From the NCBI GenBank assembly GCA_015179025.1, contig WHUX01000057.1:241030-305029 (forward strand): a DNA stretch of 64,000 bases, read 5' to 3'. The first letter of the stretch is position 1. The number at the start of each line of letters is the position of its first letter. Of this stretch, positions 35,561 to 46,092 are shown piece after piece. The DNA comes from Terfezia claveryi (taxonomy: Eukaryota; Ascomycota; Pezizomycetes; Pezizales; Pezizaceae). The notes under the pieces are model-generated. The model was given only the letters and a program-made list of their open reading frames with translations. It was not told the DNA's origin and ran no database searches. The translations under genes were made by a program, and so were the position numbers.

Positions 35561-36238
35561 AGATATAAGCATATATTGGTTACAAGTATACCTCCAGCAG
35601 TAAATAAGCATATTTTTGTTACTAGAATATTCTTATTTTTTTGGCTTAGTCACCATACATATGCTTGAACAAAGAAAGTGCCTTGCCATATTGGGATGTT
35701 TATCGATAAGAAATAACCATGCATGATATCATAAAAGCAATGTAAAAGTGGAATCTAACATACCAAGAACAAACCTTACTACTATTTACCAAACAAGCTC
35801 AAATAGCTGCTTCTCATGGGTCTACCTATGTTCCGCAAGGACAAGCGTAGTCGGGGAGTGAGCGACAAGCCATCCGGCCGATGCTGCAGAAAAGCACAAC
35901 ATCCCAATAATGAGCTTATCCGATCCCAAAACAGCAAAATCTTGAATCCGAAAAGGCCTCGAGGGCCCTCTAATATGGATTCAGTACAAATTCAAATGCT
36001 AGAACCCGATTATAAGCACATTCGAACTGGAAGATACAGTGCCTTCAAGGCGGACTTATACAATAACAACAGTTAATGCCAAATTATGGTCAGGTAGTGA
36101 TTTTATTTGATATTATCAGTCCTCATATTTGTTATTTGGATGTCTAGTATTTATTACCCCATTTTGTAACCTTTCCTTGCTCGCTCTACTTTGATTTCTG
36201 TTTGTCTAGATATAAGAATATATTGGTTACAAGCATAT
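35561..36238. other. Insertion flanked by 30-bp direct repeats
   Basis: AGATATAAGCATATATTGGT occurs at 35561 and, with one change, at 36208, each followed by TACAAG. The 617 bp between carry an ORF of 86 aa (35816-36076) of unknown origin. The host gene reading frame is cut at the first repeat and resumes after the second. It could be an inserted element or a duplication with filler. Confidence 0.55.
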
Positions 36239-36497
36239 CTCACCTTGTCCGGAATGTATGCTTGTAACGACAGATCTCTGTAAGGTATTTGGTTTCATTA
36301 TGACAGGAGAAAGTTAGAGCATGGTGAGTTTCGACAGCACATTGTTTCAGCTCACACACAAGTTTGATGTAACGTTTAAAACCATGAGAAACGAGTATGA
36401 GAAGTGGAAGAAATAGTTTTCACTTGTGGTGGACTGTATAGTTTTAGCATTGAGTAACGAAGGGATTGTTAACACTGAGGCCAAAAACGACCAAAAG

Positions 36498-36650
36498 TTT
36501 TCCACAATTAGAACTAGCATCACCCCTCATCGCTGTCTGCACACTCTCGCCTCCACACCACAACAAATAAGATCCTTTTCCATGATTAGAATAAGTATTG
36601 TCCCTCTTTTTTGTCTGCACACTCTCGCCTCCAAACAACAACAAATACAA
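36498..36650 (+). repeat. Imperfect tandem duplication of about 79 bp
   Basis: Two copies share TGTCTGCACACTCTCGCCTC and a CAACAAATA end. The duplication lies in the coding frame of the tail of the PD-(D/E)XK-like gene. Confidence 0.7.
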
Positions 36651-36680
36651 TCAAACTCCGGATCTGGGCCCGCTGGGACT

Positions 36681-37262
36681 AGCGCCGCTGCAGCAGCAGC
36701 AACAATTCTTCCTAATCTTGCCAACACTAAAAAAACTGCTACAAAGCAAACAGCTACGGATTTTGTACCTTTAAAGGTATATTACTCTCAAGATGTCCTC
36801 CCCTGTAGCAGAGCAATGCCAGCTGCGTCAGTCGATGAAATTCCAATCCTACGACCAACAAAGTATGCAGGCATGATGACACAGACCACTCGTATACCTC
36901 CAACACACTTGATGTTGACTGGTGTCAATGAGGATAACCAATTTCAAATGTCTCGACCTGGCGTATCTACTTTGCCTCGACCGCTGAGATGGCTAACAGC
37001 ACCCCATGCCTGGCCACAGCCAGTCATTGCAACATCTGCGGGCCCCACAGCTAGTGGACATCTCTTACCTCATACTTACACATTAGCTGTCACTTGCCCC
37101 CCTGGCGTGCCCCGCACTATAGCAGCAGCAGACTTAGGGTTGTTCTTATTGAGAAGGTTGTGGTTGTCTGGTACATAGGAGGTTGGTTTTTTAGGTCTCT
37201 TCCTTATATTGGGTGTTATCGGATTTGGAGTTTTTTTTTTTATAGGTTTTTTTTGTGGGGGA
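36681..37262 (+). repeat. Left arm of inverted duplication
   Basis: Carries the 3' tail of the PD-(D/E)XK-like gene and a downstream T-rich stretch. Its inverse is at 37745-38270. Shared protein blocks: FQMSRPGVSxLPRPLRWLTA, PHAWPQPVIATSAGP and FLLRRxWLSG. Confidence 0.8.
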
Positions 37263-37744
37263 AATTAGGGGGTTTCTCGCCTGGGGGGGGGGGTACCGCA
37301 GGGAGAGAATCGGAGTTGAGGGTAACCTATTATAGAGGGTACCTACCTAATTGCTAGCAGCAGGTTGACTGGTGATTTGTTATTACACCAGGGCTCAGAA
37401 TGAGGTTGTATTTAGACCTGTGACCAAAAGCAAAGCATAACTTAACCTCATGCCATAACTATCTCTGTAGTAACTGTGCCACTTTTAATTAACATAAGCA
37501 GTAAACACAGAGACTCATACATAACTGAGCATAGCTCTACTGGAGCATAATCTTCACCATATGCAATACTGCCACTACAAAATTTAATATTTATTCTCAT
37601 ACTCTCCACTATACGCAGGGCGCTGTGCCCCCAAACCCCCAATTACAAATATAGATAAAACCCTATTCATCTGTAATTGATAAAACAAAAAGAGAAAACC
37701 TTTGAAATACTCTGTAGATAAAACCCTATTCATCTGCAATTGAT

Positions 37745-38335
37745 AAAAAAAAAAACCACAAAAAAAAAACCCTTCAATTGACAACACCCAATATAAAAAA
37801 GAGACCTAAGAAACCAACCTCCTACCTGACAACCACATCCTTCTCAATAAGAACAACTCTAAGGCTGCTGCTGCTATAGTGCGAGGCACTGCTAGGGGGC
37901 GAGTGACAGCTAATGTAGAAGCATGAGGTAGGAGATGTCCACTATGTGCGGGACCCGCAGATGTTGCAATAACCGGCTGTGGCCAGGCATGGGGTGCTGT
38001 TAGCCATCTCAGCGGTCGAGGCAAAATAGAGACGCCAGGTCGAGACATTTGAAATTGGTTAATCTTGTTGATACCAGATGCCTGCATACTTTGTTGGTCA
38101 TAGGATTGAATTTTTATCGACTGACGCAGCTGGCATCGCTCTGCCCCAGGGAGGACATCTTGAGGGTAATATGCATTTAAAGGTACAAGATTCATAGCTG
38201 TTTGCTTTATAGCAGTTTTGTTAGTGTTGGCAAGGTTAGGGAGAATTGTAGCTGCTGCTGCAGCGGCGCTGACTTTACAAACCTAAAGTTTAACTCACCG
38301 ACGAATACCGTTTCTTGCTCAAACTCTCTGCGAGT
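37745..38335 (-). repeat. Right arm: internally deleted inverted copy of the same unit
   Basis: From 38335 to 38283 (minus) it matches the leader upstream of the nuclease-like gene (compare 34845-34895). It then jumps at once to the tail segment (38270-37806), so the nuclease core is missing. The minus-strand ORF at 37806-38195 is the tail frame. The spacer 37263-37744 between the arms holds no recognised gene. Confidence 0.7.
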
Positions 38336-38397
38336 GCCGAACACCGAAACCACAGTTGCAGCCAAACCCATCAAACTTCTGGCAGAAGTTCACAATG

Positions 38398-39058
38398 TTG
38401 ACAACTCCCATACCTCGCAAGGTTATAGAGCCATACGAAATTGTTGAGGCTCAGATACAGCAGGCTATTGAGCATCTCTCCACCTTAGAAAGACCAAATA
38501 TTGCTGCTGTAGCACGAGAATTTTTTGTAGCAGAGAGAAGGCTTCGTGACTGCTATAACGGAATTCCATCACTAAATGAATGACTACCACAAAACAGAAA
38601 GCTTACTGAAGCAGAAGAGCTTGCAGTTTGCAAGTATATTGATCGCCTTGATAAAATGGGACTTTCTGCTCGCCTTCCTATAATTGCTGCATGCGCAAAT
38701 TCTATTTTAAGACGGAATCACACCAGCAACAATGATCCACCACTGGTAGTAGGAGAACATTGGGTCTGGCGTTTTATAAAGCGATATCTAGAGTACTGTA
38801 CTCGTAAGCAAGTATCTCTTGAAGCTGCACGGAAAAATGCACAAATACTAGAGACCATTACAGAATTTCTTGAAGACTATCAAAGAATATGATGGAAAAG
38901 GGTATTGAACCACAAGATCAATACAACTATGACGAAACAGAATTCCGAGTTGGTTTGGCAAGAATCAATGGATTGTTACAAGAGAGCTTGATCGTACAAA
39001 ACCTATGACAATTGGAAGTTCGACTAATCGAGATCTTATTTTGAGATAATGTAGAGTT
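38398..39058 (+). pseudogene. pogo/Fot1-like transposase, 5' part only
   Basis: Begins MLTTPIPRKVIEPYEIVEAQ. An HTH (NIAAVAREFFVAERRLRDCY) and a CENP-B-type second helix domain (LTEAEELAVCKYIDRLDKMG ... VGEHWVWRFIKRY) follow, to about 38890. Next, partly in other frames, come the first catalytic Asp block YNYDETEFRVGLARI (about 38928-38972) and the WIVTREL and GSSTNRDLI blocks (to about 39050). A stop at 38581 and two frameshifts break it. The rest of the DDE domain is missing. In this family the protein cuts and moves elements flanked by TA. No TIRs were found. Confidence 0.8.
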
Positions 39059-39075
39059 GTAGTGGTAAAGTCCTT

Positions 39076-39634
39076 CTCATAGCCAGTGATAGCCGACCTA
39101 CAACTTCACCCACACCCCACTACAATGTGATATCGACTGGCAAACACTTAGGGTAGGTGGTTTAGAAGGTGCACTATCGAGATATATTAGTACTGAGTGA
39201 ACAAAATTCATGGGGTGGTTATCAAACTACATCTCAGGTATGAACGATGAAAATTCTGTGGTTTGGCTGTGAAAACAAAGGCGCTAAGGGGAACCCCTGT
39301 TAGGCATGAGTACTGCCGCGCATATGGACGTTCTGCGTTAGAAAAATGGCGGATATGTATCTTTATATATATAATAAACATATTCTAGACCATCTACCAC
39401 CTCCTCCAATTATATCGGGTACTACTGCAGTCACCTTCTTCAAGAACTCGTACATTATTTTCAGTCACTACCAGTCGCTACTCTTCCTCCAGTCCCCAGA
39501 TTATTATTCATGACATGGATGTAGTGTCCTTGAATAAATACAGTGTGCACACAGAGAGGAGAGAATATGTACAGACCAAAAGAGAAGAGCGATATCGACC
39601 TTAAAGAGACAAATGGCAATGACAACATTAATCA
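39076..39634. other. No gene recognised
   Basis: Moderately AT-rich sequence without a plausible ORF. It may include decayed 3' parts of the pogo-like element. Confidence 0.5.
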
Positions 39635-39695
39635 TCAGAATCGCGTGTTCACGTCAGAGCGTCCCGTGCTTCTGACGCAAGTATTTTTTTGCTGA
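39635..39695 (+). mobile_element. 61-bp element with palindromic-family ends
   Basis: Starts TCAGAATCGCGTG after A (39634) and ends GTATTTTTTTGCTGA before T (39696). A hairpin with stem CGTCAGA/TCTGACG (39652-39677) lies 18 nt from the right end. The end sequence equals that of copies B and C. It appears to be little more than the two ends plus the hairpin. Confidence 0.55.
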
Positions 39696-40016
39696 TGTTG
39701 GCCCTGTGTAAAAAAATTAAAAATTAAAAAAATCAATAAAAATCAATAAAAATCTATTGGTCCAGTCACTGAGGCCCTAGACCCACCCCACCCTCGCCCT
39801 AGACACAGCCAATGGCTTCCCACCAGATTTCATCGCCACGCCGCCAATACCCAATTCCCTAGTCCCATCTCAAACATCCCTTTCACTATCACAATATGCT
39901 ATCTGGCTTAACTTCTCCTTCCAGCTCCTTGACTCTACATCACCATCCCACCCCCCCCGATCCGATAGTACCAACCGCTGCTTCCCAAATACACCATGAG
40001 TCCCAGGAGCTGTTCT

Positions 40017-40068
40017 GTCCTGCCCGGGAATCGGCCGATTCGTGAATGGGACAGTTCCCGGGCAGGAT
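40017..40068 (+). repeat. Strong inverted repeat
   Basis: TCCTGCCCGGGAA and its inverse TTCCCGGGCAGGA form a 13-bp stem with a 26-nt loop. The following GATGTCCTCCCT is repeated at 40099. It could be an element end or a transcript hairpin. Confidence 0.7.
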
Positions 40069-40189
40069 GTCCTCCCTAGGAATAGGTATTCTTGTGTGGG
40101 ATGTCCTCCCTGAGAATTGGCTCAATACAAGTATAGTGGTCAATTAAGGTCGACTCATAGGTGGATATGCGAATACAGGCTAGTTAACG

Positions 40190-40312
40190 TAGGGTTGTGC
40201 ACTCTGGCCAATTAATGTAGGGTTTCCACGTGAGAGGTATCCCGGCCAGTTAAGGTATGCTCGCCACATGATATATCCCGGCCAGTTATTATAGGCTCGC
40301 CACTCAATCAAT
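40190..40312 (+). repeat. Degenerate tandem repeat of about 44 bp
   Basis: Three units share CCCGGCCAGTTA (or TCTGGCCAATTA) and GGCTCGCCAC-like ends. Confidence 0.6.
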
Positions 40313-40365
40313 GCATGCTATCAGCGTGGCAACTGCTCACCTGAATAATAATACATATACGTACA

Positions 40366-40609
40366 TCAGCAAGAAAAAAGTGGCATCGGGATGCCAGGTG
40401 GTGTCTCTAGGAGACAGGGTTGTCTCTTGTGTCTTTTGTGTCTTTTATGTCTCCTGAGTGTCTCCTCAGTGTCTCCTATGTATCTCCTAGTGTCTTCCAG
40501 TGTCTCCAGGAGACACCAGGAGACATTGTGCCAATCGTGGAGACACATCTTGTCTCTAGTGGTATTACTGTCTCTAGAGACACTAGAGACAAACTATTTT
40601 CTTTCCTGA
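40366..40609 (+). mobile_element. 244-bp element with palindromic-family ends
   Basis: Starts TCAGCAAGAAAAAAGTGGC after A (40365), identical to copy A over 19 bases, and ends CTTTCCTGA before T (40610). A hairpin GTCTCTAG-AGACA-CTAGAGAC (40570-40590) lies 19 nt from the right end, the same spacing as in copies A and D. The middle is made of GTCTCC/GGAGAC words in both orientations (GTGTCTCC, TCCTCAGTGTCTCC). No coding capacity. Confidence 0.75.
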
Positions 40610-40791
40610 TGTAGGCTTGCCACTACCTATCAGTATGGCACTCGCTCCGCTGAATATGCTTACCACTATCAGCACTTGCTTTACTGAATATGCTTCCTAC
40701 TAACAATACTGAAGTAAATATATAAAGCATTGAAACCTTCTATCATATCTTTCATATTCTCGATTGATTATACCTATAGTCTACTATCATT

Positions 40792-41850
40792 ATGACTACA
40801 TCGACTACATCAACGTCTACCAGTACCCCAATGCCTCCATTTTCTGAAGCTGCTCGCAATACTTTTGATGAATATCTTACTACTTCTATGAACCGCTTCC
40901 GTCTGTCATATGCAAAATGGTGAGAAATCCGAAGGATTATTCATAACCCAGACTCTACCACTTCCACTAAAACGAAATGGACAGCACTAAATGAGTATGT
41001 CATTGATCAAGAGGACAAGCTTATGAAGAAGGCCAGCTTAACAGCAAGCGGAAGGAATGGGAAATCGCCAAGTAGTTTTAGAACATGATATATATGATAT
41101 TATTATGAATACTCATTTATCATTACTTCATGCAGGGGTAACCAAAACATTTAAAGCTATTAATAAGTAATATTATGGTGTCGCAAAAGCAGAGGTATGA
41201 GAGAAATCGTTAAAAAAGTACTAGTATTAAGCTAACAAATTTAATAAAGGTATAATGGTTATTAAAGCATTATGAGATATGCTGCCAAAATCAACCAAGT
41301 ACTACTCGAGCTCCCCTAGAGACAATTATTGTTAATTCCCTATGGGAGCGGGTTCAGTTTGATTTAATTTATATGCGAAATAATCCTGATGGAAAATACA
41401 AATGGATTCTTCATGTCTGTAACTATTTTAGCAAGTTTTCAGCTGCATATCCTTTGAAAACAAAATCAGCAACCGAGGTAGCTAAGGGAGTTATGTTTTG
41501 GATATCATTATTTAGACCACCACACATTTTATAATGTGATAATGGTAAAGAGTTTCCAAGTGCCTTAGCTATTCTTGTACGAAGTTATGGAATCCAAATG
41601 ATTCATAGGTGCCTACGACATCCACAAAGTCAAAGTCTAATTGAGCAAGCAAATGGAGTTCTAAAACAAAAAATTCGTGCTTGGATGGCTGAGATGGGAT
41701 TTGTGGCTTGGGAACGAGGTCTGATAGCAATTATTTTGGCAATGAATACATAGGTATGATAAATATTAATTAAAAATTAAATTAATACTAATATCTGGAT
41801 TTTATAGGTTCACTTTACAACTGGCTTCACTCTATATGAAGTAGTATTGA
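40792..41850 (+). pseudogene. Ginger/KRBA2-like integrase-type transposase, broken
   Basis: ATG at 40792 (MTTSTTSTSTSTPMPPFSEA). A helical N-terminal part (FDEYLTTSMNRFRLSYAKW) precedes a degraded zinc-finger region. The integrase core starts at about 41320: RVQFDLIYMRNN (first Asp), CDNGKEFPSALAIL (second Asp, about 41537), and SLIEQANGVLKQKIRAWM (Glu, about 41640). The second Asp and the Glu are about 35 residues apart, as in DDE integrases. It then continues across an intron to VHFTTGFTLYEV. Stops (TGA 40921, several near 41090-41280, TAG 41751) disable it. Retroelement polyprotein domains are not seen next to it, which favours a DNA transposon of the Ginger type or a domesticated relative. 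The exact family is uncertain. Confidence 0.7.
41754..41807 (+). other. Probable intron in the integrase gene
   Basis: GTATGA donor, TACTAATATC branch region and TTTATAG acceptor, 54 bp, joining AMNT(stop/Q) to VHFTTGF in frame. Typical of filamentous fungi. Confidence 0.6.
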
Positions 41851-42344
41851 AGTAAAAAATACTTAGCCAACCTTTACCTAAAGGACAGTGAGCAGCTACT
41901 ACACTTATAAATAAGGAGGACAAGATTGTACCCTTACTATAGATAGCTACAATTGGGTATAAATGTCTAGTCTATATTTATGAAAATACTCTTTCTCTAC
42001 AATAATCATCAGATGAGGAACCTTTAAGCCACCTTTCTATCCAATAAGTTTGAAGTCACAATCAATCAGAATTAGCTTCCAAATGTAGGGCTTATTAGCC
42101 CCATTATTATTTTAGCTTAGATTAGTCAATGTAATCCGAGCCTTAATACTCGTGAAGGTCTTATACCTTATGTTTGAGGGAGAATGAACATCATTACACT
42201 ACAGTGGCACCCATCCTATATTCAAGTTGATCAGTTTGTTCTTGGTACCTAGATCTGTTCTCTAGGAACATAAGCATTATATTTTCTCTCTCCAAACTAG
42301 ATACCTTTAACAATCTTGCCCTCTCACTACTCTCCTTTAGACAA
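41851..42344. other. No gene recognised
   Basis: Remnant coding-like DNA with many stops: the tail of the integrase gene, then the untranslated leader of element alpha. I could not identify an LTR here. Confidence 0.4.
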
Positions 42345-43990
42345 ATGGGCAATCATGAGTTCTGCTTGTGGTTTACTAAGCAAGACTTCTATGCTTGTAG
42401 GGAGCTCTTACTAAGCCCTTGTACTCTACTTTCCTCTGTCCTAGAGCTGGGCTTCTCAGTGGAGTGGGTTATTGATCCTTCTATCTTTCATACAGCTTTC
42501 AAAGACCTGCATAAGGCCTTTCTTAAATAATATTAGGAGAAGAATAAAGTACTTGACTTTAATGATATCTTTGATAATAGAGAGTTCATTAGAGCCCTTC
42601 CCTCTTCTACTAATATAGCTCTTTGTTTACAAAGCTTAGCACTACAAATTGAACCAGCTTTAGTACTACAATTGGAAGTAGCCTTAGTACTATAATTGGA
42701 AGCAGCCTTAGTACTATAATTTGAACTAGCCTTGATACTACAAGTTGAAGTAGTAATAGTTATGAGGCTTTCCAAGCTTAAAGACATTGTCTTGAAGGAG
42801 GTAAAGGACTTTGATAGATCGCTGGCAAATCTATCCTTATTCGATATCCAGATTCACAATACTCTTAACAAATTAGATATACCTATTTACTATGGGGGCT
42901 CTGTTAGTGGCAGTAAAGAGGAGGGATACAGTTATATGGCAGCCAATGCTCCTGAGGCTAAGACCAATTACAGGCTAGGCAAGAAACTATGCTCGGGGAT
43001 TTCAAACGAGTTCACTGGGCCAGTATCATAAGGGTAGAACAATTACAATACCAAAGCTGACAGCCCCAAGCCAAACTGCTGGAAGAGGGCCTCAGATACC
43101 CATTATATCCCAGATAAAGTCATAAAGGTTTCTCTATATGATCTCCTTATCTAACAGTTCAATTCTATGATAAATACTTAGTAAGCAAAGCTGGAACTCG
43201 AGACCTACTGATAGAATCTATTAGATAAGAAAGCCTTGAGCGTAGTCCCTTTCACAGACCATGTTACTAGGCTTTGTACGAAGGCCGGCAAGGCTGCTTG
43301 TAACTCAAAGTGCAAAGCCATCAGGAATACCTTCTCAGACTGGCTTAAGAAACAAATTAAAATAACAACAAAAGAGGAGGTTTTCTGGGAAGATGTGGTG
43401 GCTAGTATTAATACAGAGTTGGCAGATCACCTAGATAGATCCTGCTCTATATACTTTAAGGCAGGACATACAGCAGATGAGTGTAGAAAGAAGGACAGAT
43501 TTAAGGAAGCTTCGAAGGATAAGGATGGTAAGGATAAGGATAGTAGAGCTAGGAAAAAGAAGCAATGTCAGTTTTGTAGCTTTAAAGGGCATGAGATTAC
43601 TAAATATCAGAAGATGAAGGCAGTACAATAGCAGCTATGGTAGCTGTTCCAAGCCTAATCGGGCTAACAATAGTAAAATTAGTATAATCATAGACTCTTA
43701 CTAGCAGACTTCCAGCAAGCTAATTCACAGGGGTTTCAGCATACTAATTAGCAAGCCTCTAATCAGCAAGCCAATCTAGCATTCTAGTAATAGGGACAAG
43801 TTTGCCCCCAGATACCTACCTGCTATAACTGCTTGAAACTGGAGTATATATCTATAAACTGCATAGAGCCCAAGTGGCAACAACAACAACAATAACAACT
43901 ACAACAACAGCCTCAACAGCAGCAGGCTGAGGTAAATCCCGAGTATCAGAATAACTGCCAGAATAATAACAATAACAATACTACTTCAGC
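42345..43990 (+). pseudogene. Element alpha gag
   Basis: Fragments: an N-terminal stretch (42345-42530), then a region with short Leu/Ala/Val repeats (ALVLQLEVALVLxLE, 42655-42760). The core is at 42780-43025 and 43236-43631, with two zinc-knuckle-like motifs: CSIYFKAGHTADEC (about 43444-43485) and CQFCSFKGHEITKY (about 43565-43606), in which Cys has become Tyr in one position of each, a G-to-A change. A Gln-rich tract coded by CAA repeats (about 43870-43925) follows. Stops separate the pieces. Nucleic-acid binding and capsid roles are inferred from the motifs. Confidence 0.65.
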
Positions 43991-44727
43991 AAACTATACC
44001 AATACATACCCTCTTTTTGTTAATTTTTCTTCTTCTATACCTATTCTTTCTATACTTGTTTCTCAATAAAAGATTGATGAGTAATTTACTATTATTATTG
44101 AAAGGAATCAGGAGATTGAATTACCCTTATATCATGTTCTTACTCAAGATTATGAGAAGTACAAAGTGTTTTCTCTCCCTTTTCTATCTGATTCTATCCT
44201 TGTAGAGCTGGTAGGCATCCTGGATTCTCTTACTAAGACCCCCAGTAGGCAAGACCTACTTACTGTTTGGGATACTTGTATTTTATTAAGTTTGGTGCCT
44301 ATAAACATAGTTAAAGCCTTGAATTTGATATGTGTTAGAAGTTCTTATATAGCCTTTGTTATAGCAAATAGCTCTAAAATGCAGTCTTTTGGTTATTACT
44401 TAGATATACATTTTTCTGTTGCTGAAGATAATACCTATAAGTTTATAGAAAAGGTATATATTGTAAGGTCTACTCCCTTTTAGTTATGGTTGGGTGTTAA
44501 GTTTCTGTACTACTATTAGATAGAAATTTTTGTACTATAGGTAAAGGTTATGCTATATAAGCCAAAGAGGGTGGAGATAAGCTGCTCTATTAATAGGCTC
44601 TAAGGCTGGAATAGGTTGAACATAGAGGTGATAGAAGAGTTAAATAGTATTAGGAGGCAAATAGGTAGATATAACAAGGATGACAATGATCTGACCTACT
44701 CTATAATAGACTTGCTCTTTACAATCT

Positions 44728-45023
44728 TGTTAGGGGCAAGCCAGCGATATGGGGATATCTGTCGGCATATCGATATATTTGGAGCCTGTGAAGGCATAAT
44801 CACTGGTCTCGGGCCTAACTGGGCTACACGGAGCATATAGCGAAGAATATAGACTGATTTATTCGATAAAGTAAAGTAACCCAGCGATACAAGACTTCGC
44901 TTGAGTCTTAGAGAACAAGAACTAGATACAAGATATGGGCAAATATATAGGAAAGCAGGGTTGACTTCAGGCCACCCACCATTGGGTGGCGCCGGCCCGG
45001 TCTGCATAATCTCAGCCATAACA
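44728..45023. repeat. Left LTR of the non-coding element
   Basis: 296 bp, TG...CA ends, near-identical to 46093-46388. It includes the palindrome GCCACCCACCATTGGGTGGC. Confidence 0.9.
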
Positions 45024-45756
45024 GTACTCTCCCTCTGCTAGAGGGCATCCCGACCAACCAACTTCATCATTCCTCTGATCCACGTGCTCATGTTTTCGGC
45101 ATAGACAATGGGGCGTGTTCCGTGCGTTTGGTCAACCCCGACAACATTGGAGACTTGGTCCACGACAATATTGGACACTTGGTCTGCGATAATAGCGTCT
45201 AAACAGTCTTGCATATTCTGTGGGGACCCTTGGCCTGTAGAGAGGCTCGGAAGGATGGGGGTATTCTCTCAAACATAGTGGTGTCATGCCAATGCTTAAA
45301 CATCAGACTGGGTGGCTTTACTTCTCTGGCGACTTGCCATCGATTCGCTTTCCATAATTTTGAGGGGTATCTTGAACAAGATGTGCATCATATGTATGGA
45401 TCATAGATCCGGGATATCTTAAACATGAGGTGTATCATATATATAGATCCAAAGATCTAGGCATTGGAAGGATCCGCAGATCCGGGGTAATCTTGGTAGG
45501 GGGGGTATTCCACATGCTATTGCCGTTAAAAACCTCTACGTGGCAAAACCCTGTAGGAAAAAGCCAACGATACAGGAAAAGGTTCAATGCATGCTTTCCC
45601 AGCTATCCAACCCGACTTGCCAGTGCAAGAGGGGGGTCTTGTTCATTTGTGCGCTCGTGGCACTCGTTTGGGTCTTCAGCGCTCGCAGCGCTCGTGTAGT
45701 CTTTTGCACTCGTAGTGCTAGCTTGGGTCTTCGCCCAAGGCGGGGGGTCTTTGACC

Positions 45757-45850
45757 TTATGAGCTCGTTCGGTGGCTTGTAAGCTCGCTCGGAGGCTTGT
45801 AAGCTCTCTCAGGGCCTTATAGGCTCATTCGGGGCCTTAGAAGCCTAGCT
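45757..45850 (+). repeat. Short tandem repeats in the interior
   Basis: Units of about 24-28 bp of the type AGCTCGCTCGGAGGCTTGTA, three to four copies. The neighbouring tract 45640-45735 is rich in GCTCG words. Confidence 0.7.
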
Positions 45851-46092
45851 AGGAGCATGTCGCTCGATATTTAAGACTTAGCAGATCCAGAGATCTCAAT
45901 ATAGGATTAGTAGGTCATTTAGAACAAACTAATAAGCATATAGGAAGGGGAAATAATTATTTCCGATGTCGCACATATTAGCAAATAATCTAGCGACATC
46001 CCTTTAGCCATATTCCGGCTGTCCGACAGTGTACTCAGTGAGGGAGGGGTGATTAGCCAGAATTACCGGTCCCTTTGATCAAAGTGAAGTAA

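Larger units (their letters stand above)
34925..37178 (+). pseudogene. PD-(D/E)XK nuclease-like gene, disrupted
   Basis: ATG at 34925 starts MADESSEQQEDECKAK, part of which is duplicated; a TAG at 35009 interrupts. The frame then runs to about 35565 and holds VVVDLISVREDKFVIVIEAK, whose Asp and Glu-x-Lys spacing fits a PD-(D/E)XK nuclease core. A 600-bp insertion follows. Homology resumes at 36215 with a frameshifted segment and WKKxFSLVVDCIVLALSNEG (to about 36465). The last frame (36426-37178) runs on into an Ala-rich and Pro-rich tail (SAAAAAATILPNLAN, APHAWPQPVIATSAG). The N-terminal part and the VDC-x-x-ALSN end look like a fungus-specific family I know only as uncharacterised. Nuclease activity is inferred from the motif; this copy is dead. 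Confidence 0.55.
39700..40365. other. Non-coding region with hairpin and tandem repeats
   Basis: Apart from the hairpin at 40017-40068 and the repeats at 40190-40312 I see nothing. No ORF longer than 67 aa. Confidence 0.5.

Noticed and set aside
40366..40609. Nested ORFs of 60-72 aa on both strands (CLLCLLCLLCLL, RHKRHKRHKR)
   Set aside because: They are translations of GTCTCC/GTCTTTTGT repeats in the 244-bp element.
45209..45782. ORFs within the non-coding LTR element
   Set aside because: Short, repeat-derived, without similarity to gag or pol; they overlap tandem GCTCG words.
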